NCBI RefSeq assembly: GCF_017301735.1
Contig: NZ_CP071090.1
Span: forward strand, 6,500,001 to 6,564,000
Reading direction: 5' to 3'
From: Pyxidicoccus parkwaysis
Lineage (GTDB): Bacteria; Myxococcota; Myxococcia; Myxococcales; Myxococcaceae
DNA length: 64,000 bases
The notes under the pieces were generated by a model. That model was given only the letters and a program-made list of their open reading frames with translations. It did not search any database and was not told where the DNA came from. Of this stretch, positions 55,195-64,000 are shown piece by piece (within the stretch, counting starts at the first letter, position 1; each line of letters begins with the position of its first letter). The translations under genes were made by a program, and so were the position numbers.

Positions 55195-56076
55195 ATGTCC
55201 GCAGACAGCGTGGAACAGCTTCTCCAGTGTGCGCTCTCCGAGCTGACGGAGCGCTTCGTCACCCACTCCCACCCCGTGCCCGCGGGGCTGCTGGAGGCGT
55301 TGGACACCGACTCGCGGCGGGGCGCGCGGGAGCTCGCCCGCCGCATCCGGGCGCGGCAGGAGCGCAACCGCTCCGAGGGCCAGCGCCTGCGCCACCTGCT
55401 GAAGTTCGAGGTGGAGCTGTGGGAGCAGGGCCTGACGCACGTGGCGGGCGTGGACGAGGCGGGCATGGCGCCGCTGGCCGGCCCGGTGGTGGCCGCCGCG
55501 GCGGTGCTGCCGAAGGGCTACCGGCTCAAGGGCCTGGACGACTCGAAGAAGGTTCTCGACGCGGAGAAGCGCGAGGAGCTCGCGGTGGCCATCAAGCGCG
55601 ACGCGGTGGCGTGGGCGGTGGGGCGCGCGGAGGTGGAGGAAATCGACCGCATCAACATCTACCACGCGGGCCTGCTGGCCATGCGCCGCGCGGTGGAGGG
55701 GCTGGGGCTGAAGCCGGACTTCGTGCTGGTGGACGCGCGGAAGATTCCGGAGTGTCCCGCGCCCCAGCGCGGCATCATCAAGGGTGACTCGCTCTCCATG
55801 AGCATCGCCGCCGCGTCCATCCTCGCGAAGACGACGCGCGACAGGCTGATGGCGGAGCTGGACGCGCAGTACCCGGGCTACGGGCTGGCCGCCCACAAGG
55901 GCTACCCCACGCCGCAGCACGTGCAGGCGCTGAAGGAGAAGGGCGTGCTGCCCATCCACCGCCGGAGCTTCGCGCCGGTGCGCGAGGCGCTCGGGCTGGG
56001 GCCCGCCTCCACGCCCTCCGCGATGCAGACGGAGCTGTTCCCCACCCTCCCTTCCGCGACGACGAAGGCAACGTGA
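55195..56076 (+). CDS. rnhB: Ribonuclease HII
   Basis: The product is 293 residues, longer than usual because of an N-terminal helical extension of about 80 residues. The four catalytic acids of the family are present: D87 and E88 (GVDEAG), D180 (VLVDARKIP) and D216 (TTRDRLM). The motif after DEAG is GMAPLAG, where most RNase HII have GRGPLAG; in Thermotoga the GRG motif recognises the RNA-DNA junction. The enzyme removes ribonucleotides from DNA. The ATG has no clear ribosome site. The GTGA overlap with the next gene suggests translational coupling. The confidence is high for family, lower for unchanged specificity. Confidence 0.92.
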   Translation: MSADSVEQLLQCALSELTERFVTHSHPVPAGLLEALDTDSRRGARELARRIRARQERNRSEGQRLRHLLKFEVELWEQGLTHVAGVDEAGMAPLAGPVVAAAAVLPKGYRLKGLDDSKKVLDAEKREELAVAIKRDAVAWAVGRAEVEEIDRINIYHAGLLAMRRAVEGLGLKPDFVLVDARKIPECPAPQRGIIKGDSLSMSIAAASILAKTTRDRLMAELDAQYPGYGLAAHKGYPTPQHVQALKEKGVLPIHRRSFAPVREALGLGPASTPSAMQTELFPTLPSATTKAT

Positions 56077-56708
56077 GCTCGGACCAGGACATCGACGTGT
56101 GGATGGCGGCGCGGGGCATCACCCTGCCCGAGTCCCGGGCCCGCGCCCGCGAGCTGCTGGAGGAGGCGGGCCTCACCCGGCAAGGCAAGCAGCGCATGAG
56201 CGAGCCGAAGCTGCTCAAGGCGGCGGAGCTGCTGGACGCGCGCTTCTTCTCCGTGTGCGCGGACGGGGCGTGTCTCAAGGTGGCGCAGGCGAGCGGCAGG
56301 GAGCCGCTGCGCGTGGAGCCCCGGAGCCACTGCGCGCGGTGTGGCGGCTCGGCCAACCGGCGCGCGGAGGTGGCCTTCGTGGAGAGCTGCAAGCGCCACG
56401 GCGTGCGCAAGGTGGTGATTGTCGGCGGCTCTCCGGCGGTGCGCGAGGAGCTGGAGCAGAAGCTCGGGCACCAGATTGACTTGCGCATGGTGGACGGCAC
56501 GGAGCGGCGCACGTCGGACCGGGCGCGGAGCGATTTGGACTGGGCGGACCTGGTGCTGGTGTGGGGCGCCACGGAGCTGCACCACAAGGTGAGCGGGCAC
56601 TACACGCACGGGGGCCCGGCCTACAGTCATAAAGTCGTGCACGTGGTCCGCCGGGGCGTGGCCGCGCTGCTGGAAGAGGCGATGACCCACCTGGAGCGGG
56701 CACGTTGA
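56073..56708 (+). CDS. DUF2325 protein
   Basis: The product is 211 residues. The C-terminal half has the DUF2325-like signature (VVIVGGSPAVREELEQKL, and VLVWGATELHHKVSGHYT), with a Cys pair CARC near residue 90. The N-terminal helical part (ARARELLEEAGLTRQGKQRM) may bind nucleic acid or protein. The GTG start overlaps the TGA of the RNase HII gene (GTGA). The gene is in turn coupled to the phosphoglycerate-mutase gene by TTGA. Function unknown. Confidence 0.8.
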   Translation: MSSDQDIDVWMAARGITLPESRARARELLEEAGLTRQGKQRMSEPKLLKAAELLDARFFSVCADGACLKVAQASGREPLRVEPRSHCARCGGSANRRAEVAFVESCKRHGVRKVVIVGGSPAVREELEQKLGHQIDLRMVDGTERRTSDRARSDLDWADLVLVWGATELHHKVSGHYTHGGPAYSHKVVHVVRRGVAALLEEAMTHLERAR

Positions 56709-57334
56709 AGACCGAGCTCATCCTCATCCGACACGGCGAGACGGAGTGGAACTCGCAGAACCGGCTGCAGGGGCACAAGGACAGCGCGCTGAGCAGCGAG
56801 GGGCTGCGGCAGGCGGACGCGCTGGCCACGCGCCTCGCGACGTTCCGCTTCCACGCGCTCTACAGCAGTGACCTGGGCCGCGCGCTGGAGACGGCGCGCC
56901 GCATCGCCGCGCGCACGGGGCACACGGTGGTTCCGGACACGCGCCTGCGCGAGCGGGGCCTGGGCATCCTGGAGGGGCTGACGCGCGAGGAGGCGAGCCA
57001 GCGCCACCCGGAGGTGTACGAGAGCTACTCGCACGAGGGGGCGGACTACGTCGTCCCCGAGGGCGAGAGCACGGGCCAGCGACTGGCGCACGCGGTGGCG
57101 TGTCTCCAGGAATTGGGCACGCGGCACCGCGGAGAGCGCGTGGTGGCGGTGACTCACGGCGGCGTGCTGAGCCTGCTGTTCCGCCACAGCCTGGGGATTC
57201 CGATTGGCACGCCCCGCGCCTTCTCCGTGCTCAACGCGGGGTGGAACCAGTTCGACATCCACGACGGCAAGCTGCGCCTCGTGACGTGGGGCGACGTCAC
57301 CCACTTGCAGGCCACGAGTCGCGACGACACCTGA
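56705..57334 (+). CDS. Histidine phosphatase / phosphoglycerate-mutase-like protein
   Basis: The product is 209 residues. The phosphohistidine motif LIRHGETEWN (RHG at 9-11) and the second His in VTHGGVLS near 152 mark the histidine-phosphatase branch. Members include broad-spectrum phosphatases such as PhoE and CobC, so the substrate is open. The start is a TTG in the TTGA overlap with the DUF2325 stop; GGAG lies upstream. It is last in the run from the RNase HII gene and converges on the PLP-enzyme gene 18 bases away. Confidence 0.88.
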   Translation: MKTELILIRHGETEWNSQNRLQGHKDSALSSEGLRQADALATRLATFRFHALYSSDLGRALETARRIAARTGHTVVPDTRLRERGLGILEGLTREEASQRHPEVYESYSHEGADYVVPEGESTGQRLAHAVACLQELGTRHRGERVVAVTHGGVLSLLFRHSLGIPIGTPRAFSVLNAGWNQFDIHDGKLRLVTWGDVTHLQATSRDDT

Positions 57335-57352
57335 GCGGCTCGGCCCTCGCGG

Positions 57353-58708
57353 CTACAGCTCGGCCTGGGCGCGCTCCTCGCGCAACGCGGCGGCGCGAGC
57401 GGAGCGCGACTGGGACTTCACCAGCCGGCGTGCCTCTTCAATCGCCCCGGCCACCACGTCGGCGCCCTGGCGCGCCTGCTCCGTCGTGTGCGTCGCCATG
57501 ACCTGCATGCGGAAGCGCGTCTCGCGCAGGCGCACCGCGGGGTACTCCACGAGGTTGGAGAAGACGCCGCGCTCGAAGACGAGCTTCGCGGCCAGGCGGG
57601 CCACCTTCGGGTCGCCCACCGGCACCGGCACCACGTTGGACGGCTCGCCGAGGCACTCGATGCCGCGCTCGGCGAAGGCCATGCGCAGCGCCATGCTGTT
57701 CTCCCGCGCCTTCTTGCGCAGCGCCTCGCCCTCCTCGGAGCGGACGATGCGCAGCGCCTCCAGCACCACCGCCGCCTGGATGGGCAGCAGCGCGTTGGAG
57801 AAGATGTGCGGCCCACCCATGACGCGCACGAACTGGCGCACCGCCGGCGAGCGCGTGGCCATGAAGCCGCCGTTGGACGCGAACGTCTTCGAGAAGGCCC
57901 CCACCACCAGGTCCACCTTCCCCAAGAGCCCCTGCGCGCCCAGGCTGCCCGTGCCGCGAGGCCCCAGCGCGCCCAGGTCATGAGCCACGTCCACCAGCAG
58001 CGTGGCGCTGAACTCGCGGCAGATGGACTGGAGCTCCTCGATGCGGGGCACGTCCGAGTCCATGGAGAACAGGCCCTCGGTGACGACGAGGATGCCGTTC
58101 CGCGCGTCCTTGGAGCGAATCTCCTGCAGCTTGCGGCGCATGGCGCGGTTGCTCAGGTGCGGCACGCGGCTCACATTCTGCGTGGCGGCGGCGGCGCCCT
58201 GCTGCAGGCACTGGTGCGACAGCGCGTCCAGCACCACATGGTCATCCGGCCGCACCAGCCCCACAATCGCCCCGAAGCCCGCGCCCCAGCCCGTGGAGAA
58301 CAGCGCCACGTGCGGCATCTGCAGGTGCTCCGCGAGCGCCTTCTCCAGCATCAGCGACGGTGCCGTATTGCCCCCCAGCATCGCGGAGCCCGCGCTGTGC
58401 AGCCCGTACTGCTCAATCGCCCGGTGCGCCGTGGCGACGACTTCCGGGTGCGTGGACAGCCCCAGGTAGTCCTGGGAGCCGAAGTTCAATCCCTGTCGCG
58501 ACGTGCCCGTCTCGCTGCGCACACCGCCCTCCGGAGTGGGCGCCGACTCCAGGCTCCGCGAGTACGGCCACAGCCCCGTCTGCCGCCGCGCCTCCTGCCA
58601 CTGGAAGAACTCCTCCGTCCGCCCCAGCAGGTCCGGCCCCGTCGGCTGGGAGTAGTTGGAGATGAAGTGGGTGAAGAGCGGCGACTCGAGCTGATCGCGG
58701 AGTTCCAT
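57353..58708 (-). CDS. Alpha-oxoamine-synthase-type PLP enzyme (serine palmitoyltransferase-like)
   Basis: The product is 451 residues. The AOS pattern is seen: SAGSAMLGGNTAPSLMLEKALAE, the His in DALSHQ that stacks on PLP, the Asp in VDVAHDLGALG and the PLP Lys in VVGAFSKTF. Such enzymes join an amino acid with an acyl-CoA or acyl-ACP; in bacteria they make sphingolipids, 8-amino-7-oxononanoate or 2-amino-3-ketobutyrate. The N-terminal 80 residues (FQWQEARRQTG) favour the SPT branch. The ATG at 58708 has GGAAG eight bases upstream; ATGs further up are in frame. A sigma70-type promoter lies 75-105 bases upstream. No ACP gene is adjacent. Confidence 0.82.
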   Translation of the reverse strand: MELRDQLESPLFTHFISNYSQPTGPDLLGRTEEFFQWQEARRQTGLWPYSRSLESAPTPEGGVRSETGTSRQGLNFGSQDYLGLSTHPEVVATAHRAIEQYGLHSAGSAMLGGNTAPSLMLEKALAEHLQMPHVALFSTGWGAGFGAIVGLVRPDDHVVLDALSHQCLQQGAAAATQNVSRVPHLSNRAMRRKLQEIRSKDARNGILVVTEGLFSMDSDVPRIEELQSICREFSATLLVDVAHDLGALGPRGTGSLGAQGLLGKVDLVVGAFSKTFASNGGFMATRSPAVRQFVRVMGGPHIFSNALLPIQAAVVLEALRIVRSEEGEALRKKARENSMALRMAFAERGIECLGEPSNVVPVPVGDPKVARLAAKLVFERGVFSNLVEYPAVRLRETRFRMQVMATHTTEQARQGADVVAGAIEEARRLVKSQSRSARAAALREERAQAEL

Positions 58709-58783
58709 TGAAACACTTCCGGGGAGGAGGGGGGGCATCGCGGGGTCGGGAGCCAACGCGCTAGGGGGGCGAGCCGAACGCAT

Positions 58784-58812
58784 TTAATGCCCTTGCATCT
58801 TTTCACTGTCAA
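58784..58812 (-). promoter_or_regulatory. Sigma70-like promoter of the PLP-enzyme gene
   Basis: On the minus strand: TTGACA (58812-58807), exactly 17 bases, then CATTAA (58789-58784), with three of six matches to the -10. It is in an A/T-rich patch and points to the gene starting at 58708. The perfect -35 and ideal spacing are the evidence; the -10 is weak. Confidence 0.45.
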
Positions 58813-59007
58813 CCGGGCTACTCAGACGACCGGGCTGTATTCGTTTCTTCAGACTCAAAGGAATGTGCGGCAGAGAGCGAAAACCTGCCCTTGCATGTGA
58901 CTCAAGCAAGGCCAGCAAGCGCCTGCTGTGGCCCGACTGCCGTCATGCGCGCCCGAGGTACTGAGGGAGTGAAGAGGTAGGAAGCCGTCGCTCTTCACGA
59001 ATGCGAA

Positions 59008-59046
59008 GGCCCCGGCGCCACCCGTTTCGAGGTGACATCCGGGGCC
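59008..59046 (-). terminator. Long hairpin downstream of acs
   Basis: GGCCCCGG (59008-59015) pairs with CCGGGGCC (59039-59046), with an inner CACC/GGTG stem. It lies 60 bases after the acs stop on the minus strand. There is no clear T-run, so it may act as a 3' stabiliser or partial terminator. Confidence 0.5.
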
Positions 59047-59105
59047 TGTCGAAGCCTGCATGTGGCGGCGGGGACTACCTGCCCCGTAGTGCGAGGCGCA
59101 GTGCG

Positions 59106-61061
<1,956 letters not shown>

Positions 61062-61128
61062 GGGCTCCTCCGCAGAATGGGCAACCGCCCCTCTGTTCTA
61101 GGAACCCACGCGCCAAGGCTCAAGCGAA

Positions 61129-61617
61129 CTAGTCGCAGCGCTTCGAATCCTTGACGGCTTCGTACTTCATCCACAGCTCGCACACGCACGTGTCCGGCCG
61201 CTGCGCCTCGTAGCGCACGCGCAGCACGCCGTCGAACTGCGTCTCGCACTGCGTCGTGCCCTGCAGGTGGAGGTTGACCTGGTCGAGCAGGCACTCCTCG
61301 CCATTCACCTCCGTGACGGCGTTCACGATGCTGCCGTCGATGGCGAAGTCGTCGCCGTTCTCCAGGAAGTAGCCGGTGAGGCGGCTGTCCAGCAGGCCGA
61401 AGTCCATGTTGACGACACGGCCGGTAATCTGGAGGGTGCCCCGGAACAGGTCCTGGTTGGACGCGTACAGCCCGCACTCATCGCGGAACACCTCGACGGG
61501 AGTGAGGACGTAGTCGCCCTCCTCCTGGGCGTAGGGCAGGCAGCCCGCCATGCCAACCACGAGGAGGGCGGGGACGAGGAGTTGGAAGCGTCTCGGGGTG
61601 GACACGGCGCGCACCAT
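61129..61617 (-). CDS. Small lipoprotein, unknown function
   Basis: The product is 162 residues. A signal peptide with lipobox VGMAGC (Cys about 25) precedes a beta-rich mature part with five or more Cys (DECGLY, EECLLD, TTQCETQ, TCVCELW and a C-terminal KRCD). The region VFRDECGLYASNQDLFRGTLQITGRVV suggests an all-beta scaffold. The ATG at 61617 is the best start; the frame upstream lacks a signal. A GTG at 61605 is also possible. It is divergent from the Nudix gene, 58 bases apart. Confidence 0.7.
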   Translation of the reverse strand: MVRAVSTPRRFQLLVPALLVVGMAGCLPYAQEEGDYVLTPVEVFRDECGLYASNQDLFRGTLQITGRVVNMDFGLLDSRLTGYFLENGDDFAIDGSIVNAVTEVNGEECLLDQVNLHLQGTTQCETQFDGVLRVRYEAQRPDTCVCELWMKYEAVKDSKRCD

Positions 61618-61675
61618 ACCCCACGGGGCGGATTGGGTGCAGTGCACCGTGGCGGGCGCGGTTAGACTGACTGCC

Positions 61676-62098
61676 ATGGCCGAATACCGCAACCCCAAGC
61701 CGACGGTGGACTGCATCATCGAGCTGCCCGGTGAGCGCATCGTCCTCATCCGCCGGAAGAACCCGCCCGTCGGCTGGGCGCTGCCGGGCGGCTTCGTGGA
61801 CGAGGGCGAGGCGCTGCACACGGCCGCCGCGCGCGAGGCGCTCGAGGAGACGGGGTTGACGGTGAAGCTGTTGGAGCAGTTCTTCACGTACTCGGACCCG
61901 AAGAGAGACCCGCGCCAGCACACGATTTCCACCGTCTACCTCGCCACGGCCGAGGGCGAGCCGAAGGGCGCGGACGACGCGGCGGAGGCGAGGACCTTCC
62001 CGCTCGACGCGCTGCCACAGGACCTCTGCTTCGACCACGGCACCATCCTCTCCGACTACCGGACCTACAAGCGGACCGGGCAGCGGCGGAAGCTGTAG
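61676..62098 (+). CDS. Nudix hydrolase
   Basis: The product is 140 residues, a compact single domain. The Nudix box GGFVDEGEALHTAAAREALEETGL-type sequence (GX5EX7REUXEEXGU) is complete, with REALEE at the metal-binding helix. The layout, with FDHGTILSDY at the end, resembles ADP-ribose or dihydroneopterin-triphosphate hydrolases. The true substrate is not readable. ATG at 61676 (MAEYRNPKPTV) has no strong ribosome site. It lies 18 bases before the site-2 protease gene. Confidence 0.92.
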   Translation: MAEYRNPKPTVDCIIELPGERIVLIRRKNPPVGWALPGGFVDEGEALHTAAAREALEETGLTVKLLEQFFTYSDPKRDPRQHTISTVYLATAEGEPKGADDAAEARTFPLDALPQDLCFDHGTILSDYRTYKRTGQRRKL

Positions 62099-62116
62099 GG
62101 CGCGGCGAACCGGCGG

Positions 62117-63832
62117 ATGCACTACGCGCTCGTCCTCCTGGCCCTCGGGGCCCTGCTGGCCCTGCACGAGTTGGGGCACCTCGTCGCCGCGCGGCTGCTC
62201 GGCGTGAAGGTGCCGCGCTTCGTGTTCGGGTTCGGCCCGCCGCTGCTGTCCTTCCGGCTGTGGGGCACGCAGTACGTGTTCGCCGCGGTGCCGCTGGGGG
62301 CCACCGCGCACGTGCAGGGGATGAATCCGCACCGCTCGGACGCGGAGGAGCCGGCCAGCTTCCGCGTGCTGGGCCCGCTGCGGCGCGTGCTCATCGTCCT
62401 GGCGGGACCGCTGGCAAACGCGCTGCTGGCGCTGGGCATCCTCTTCGCGCTGTACACGTCCGGCACGCACGTGGTGGTGCCGCTGACGGTGGGCACGGTG
62501 CTGCCCGGCTCGGAGGCGGCGCGGGCGCAGTTGCTGCCGGGAGACCGCATCGTCAGCGTGGCGGGACAGCCGCTGAAGAACTGGTCGGAGTTCGTGGAGA
62601 AGGTGGCCGAGTCGCCGGGGCGCCCGCTGGAGCTGGCGGTGGACCGGCACGGCGAGCTGCGCACGGTGCAGGTGCGTCCGCGTCCGGACGAGCGCGGCGC
62701 GGGCCGCATCGGCGTGAGTCAGCAGTACGTGTACCGGACGCACGAGTACAGGGAGGCGCTGGGGCACTCGCTCACGCACATCGGCAATGTGGCCAGTGAG
62801 GGGCTGTCGATGCTGGTGCGGCTGGTGAAGGGACAGGGGTCCGCCGACGCCGCGGGGCCCGGAGCGCTGATGCGGCAGGAGTCGTCGGACGCGGCGGCGT
62901 CGGGTTGGGACTCGATGCTGCGGGCGCTGGTGGCGGCGTCGGTGGCGCTGGCGATGCTGACGATGCTGCCGGTGCCGGGGCTGGATGGCGGCCGGGTGCT
63001 GCTGCTGCTGGTGGAGGCGGCGAGCGGACGGAAGCTGCCCGCGCGCGTGGAGACGGTGGCGCAGACGGTGGGCTTCTTCGGCATTGCCGCGGCGATTGTG
63101 GCCATGGCCGGCGCGGAGATTCGACGGGCGCTGCCGGAGCCGGCACAGCCTCCGCCACCGGTGGCTAATAATGCGCCGGCCGTGGCGGCTCCGCCTACGG
63201 TGACAGGGGGCTCCGCGCAGGCGCCGGTAGCGGCCGGCAGTGGTGCACCGACGGCACGGCCGGTGGCCTCGGATGCGGGAGCGGTCGTGAGCAGGGCGGC
63301 CGCGCCGGATGCGTCGACACCAGCGCAAGGCGTGGCCACCGGGCTTCCGACTCCAGCGACGTCGGCGGACGCAGGTGCGGCGGCCCCGGTCGCCGGGAAT
63401 GGAGCGCCATCTCCCACGGTGGCTTCGGATGGTGGAACCTCCCCTGCTCCTGCAACGCCGGCAATCGCGGTGGGCAATGGCGCGGCCTCGGGCGGAGTGA
63501 CGCCGGATGCTGGAGCAGCACCGGGCGCGCAGGCCACGGCTGCAGGCAACGGCGCTGCTTCGAGCGGAGCGACACCGCCTGCCGGAGTGGCGCCGGGCAC
63601 CCAGGCGGCGGCACCAGCCCCGACAGGCACGACCGGGACCACGCAGGCCACTGCGCAGGGCACAACGTCTCCTGCTGCGTCACCGGGATCAACGCCTCCT
63701 GCGTCACCGGGAGGAACCGTCCGTGTGGAGGCGGCCCAGCGTCCGGCGACTACGTCCACTCCCGCCGGTCCGACGCCGAGTCAGGGCAGCGCGCCCGCGC
63801 CACCTGCAACCGTCACCGATACACCTCGATAG
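62117..63832 (+). CDS. Site-2 protease (RseP-type) with PDZ and long Ala/Pro/Thr tail
   Basis: The product is 571 residues. The HELGH zinc motif (residues 17-21) in the first membrane helix, a PDZ domain (about 130-185, VLPGSEAARAQLLPGDRIVSVAG), and MLPVPGLDGG near residue 285 (zinc-ligand Asp) define RseP-type intramembrane proteases, which cleave anti-sigma factors. After the last helix (about 325-340) a tail of about 225 residues is composed of Ala, Pro, Gly, Thr and Ser, very unusual for the family. The ATG at 62117 gives MHYALVLLALG. The tail's 3' end carries a 30-base duplication. Confidence 0.88.
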   Translation: MHYALVLLALGALLALHELGHLVAARLLGVKVPRFVFGFGPPLLSFRLWGTQYVFAAVPLGATAHVQGMNPHRSDAEEPASFRVLGPLRRVLIVLAGPLANALLALGILFALYTSGTHVVVPLTVGTVLPGSEAARAQLLPGDRIVSVAGQPLKNWSEFVEKVAESPGRPLELAVDRHGELRTVQVRPRPDERGAGRIGVSQQYVYRTHEYREALGHSLTHIGNVASEGLSMLVRLVKGQGSADAAGPGALMRQESSDAAASGWDSMLRALVAASVALAMLTMLPVPGLDGGRVLLLLVEAASGRKLPARVETVAQTVGFFGIAAAIVAMAGAEIRRALPEPAQPPPPVANNAPAVAAPPTVTGGSAQAPVAAGSGAPTARPVASDAGAVVSRAAAPDASTPAQGVATGLPTPATSADAGAAAPVAGNGAPSPTVASDGGTSPAPATPAIAVGNGAASGGVTPDAGAAPGAQATAAGNGAASSGATPPAGVAPGTQAAAPAPTGTTGTTQATAQGTTSPAASPGSTPPASPGGTVRVEAAQRPATTSTPAGPTPSQGSAPAPPATVTDTPR

Positions 63833-63901
63833 CTGTCGCCGCCCCGGCGCGAAGCAGGTCCACCGGCCACTCCACCTGCAACCGTCATCGGATACACCTC
63901 G
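63800..63901. repeat. Direct repeat of about 30 bases at the protease 3' end
   Basis: CCACCTGCAACCGTCACCGAT and what follows, at 63800-63828, recurs at 63872-63901 with one inserted base and one change. The first copy overlaps the last codons of the protease gene; the second lies after its stop, in the last 168 bases of the window, where I see no gene. Confidence 0.75.
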
Positions 63902-64000
63902 CGCGTCGTCACCGGGCCACTGCGGCCAGCCAGGGAGCGCCAGCGATGCGCCCGACCTCCCACCGAGCGGACAGCAAACCCTCCCGGTGGAACCTCTCCC

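Larger units (their letters stand above)
58709..59105. other. 397-base gap holding a promoter and a hairpin
   Basis: It contains the candidate promoter of the PLP-enzyme gene (58784-58812) and a hairpin (59008-59046). The direct repeat TGCCCTTGCAT-like occurs near 58789 and 58888. I see no gene that I would accept. Confidence 0.45.

Noticed and set aside
58855..59061. 68-codon minus-strand frame in the gap between acs and the PLP-enzyme gene.
   Set aside because: It overlaps the hairpin, has no ribosome site and shows no plausible composition.
63781..63963. 60-codon minus-strand frame near the right edge.
   Set aside because: Its repetition (EVYPMTVAGG and SVTVAGG) comes from the duplicated DNA, and it overlaps the protease 3' end.

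Overview
The window is a GC-rich (roughly 70%) bacterial chromosome segment. Several features point to a myxobacterium of the Myxococcaceae type: two long Ser/Thr protein kinases with proline-rich linkers, many lipoproteins, a surface protein with a degenerate MYXO-CTERM-like tail (Gly/Cys segment, hydrophobic stretch, RRRRR), a PilZ protein, a large hybrid histidine kinase, and strong third-position GC bias that opens long false frames on the opposite strand. I saw no prophage, integrase, transposase, CRISPR array, rRNA or tRNA. It reads as ordinary chromosome with some myxobacterium-specific accessory genes.

Layout. 1-8.7 kb: start of a membrane sensor protein (runs off the left edge), an orphan Imm11-like protein, a coupled PAP2 phosphatase/lipoprotein hydrolase pair, a phosphoesterase, a large HYDIN-repeat/VWA lipoprotein and an EamA transporter. 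8.9-15.6 kb: uvrA, then two convergent POT peptide transporters. 15.8-21.9 kb: a three-gene minus-strand signalling operon (receiver-like/PilZ/GNAT-like protein, methyltransferase, double-transmitter hybrid kinase). 22.2-29.4 kb: nadA, a zinc-ribbon protein, a Trm112-like methyltransferase, an exported metallothionein-like protein, a GT-C-like membrane protein, an unknown protein and a SprT-like protein. 29.5-41.3 kb: two Ser/Thr kinases flank a lamin-tail lipoprotein, GDPD, a deoxynucleoside kinase, a thioesterase and a sulfur-transfer cluster (A-type Fe-S carrier, rhodanese-E1 fusion, rhodanese).

42.2-47.5 kb is the most interesting part: a tight operon with an outer-membrane porin-like protein, a VTC polyphosphate-polymerase domain protein, a thymidylate-kinase-like P-loop kinase fused to about nine 27-residue repeats, a DUF4956-type membrane protein and a lipoprotein. 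A secreted metallophosphoesterase follows. VTC plus DUF4956 is a known pairing; the repeat-fused TMK-like kinase in it is, as far as I can judge, not described. I infer an envelope polyphosphate or phosphate-handling system.

49.4-64 kb: an RsmB-like methyltransferase with a repeat-rich N-terminus, an M61 peptidase, a zinc-finger/TPR membrane protein, a small lipoprotein, an RNase HII with an unusual GMA motif coupled to DUF2325 and phosphoglycerate-mutase-like genes, a serine-palmitoyltransferase-like enzyme, acs, a lipoprotein, a Nudix hydrolase and a site-2 protease with a long Ala/Pro/Thr tail.

Non-coding highlights are a 41-bp triple tandem repeat with palindromic cores (32182-32304), a 64-bp tandem repeat (26984-27165), a 16-bp perfect palindrome (7613-7628), a triplicated GCCTGTCTG element upstream of uvrA, and a candidate divergent promoter or small RNA between uvrA and the first POT gene.
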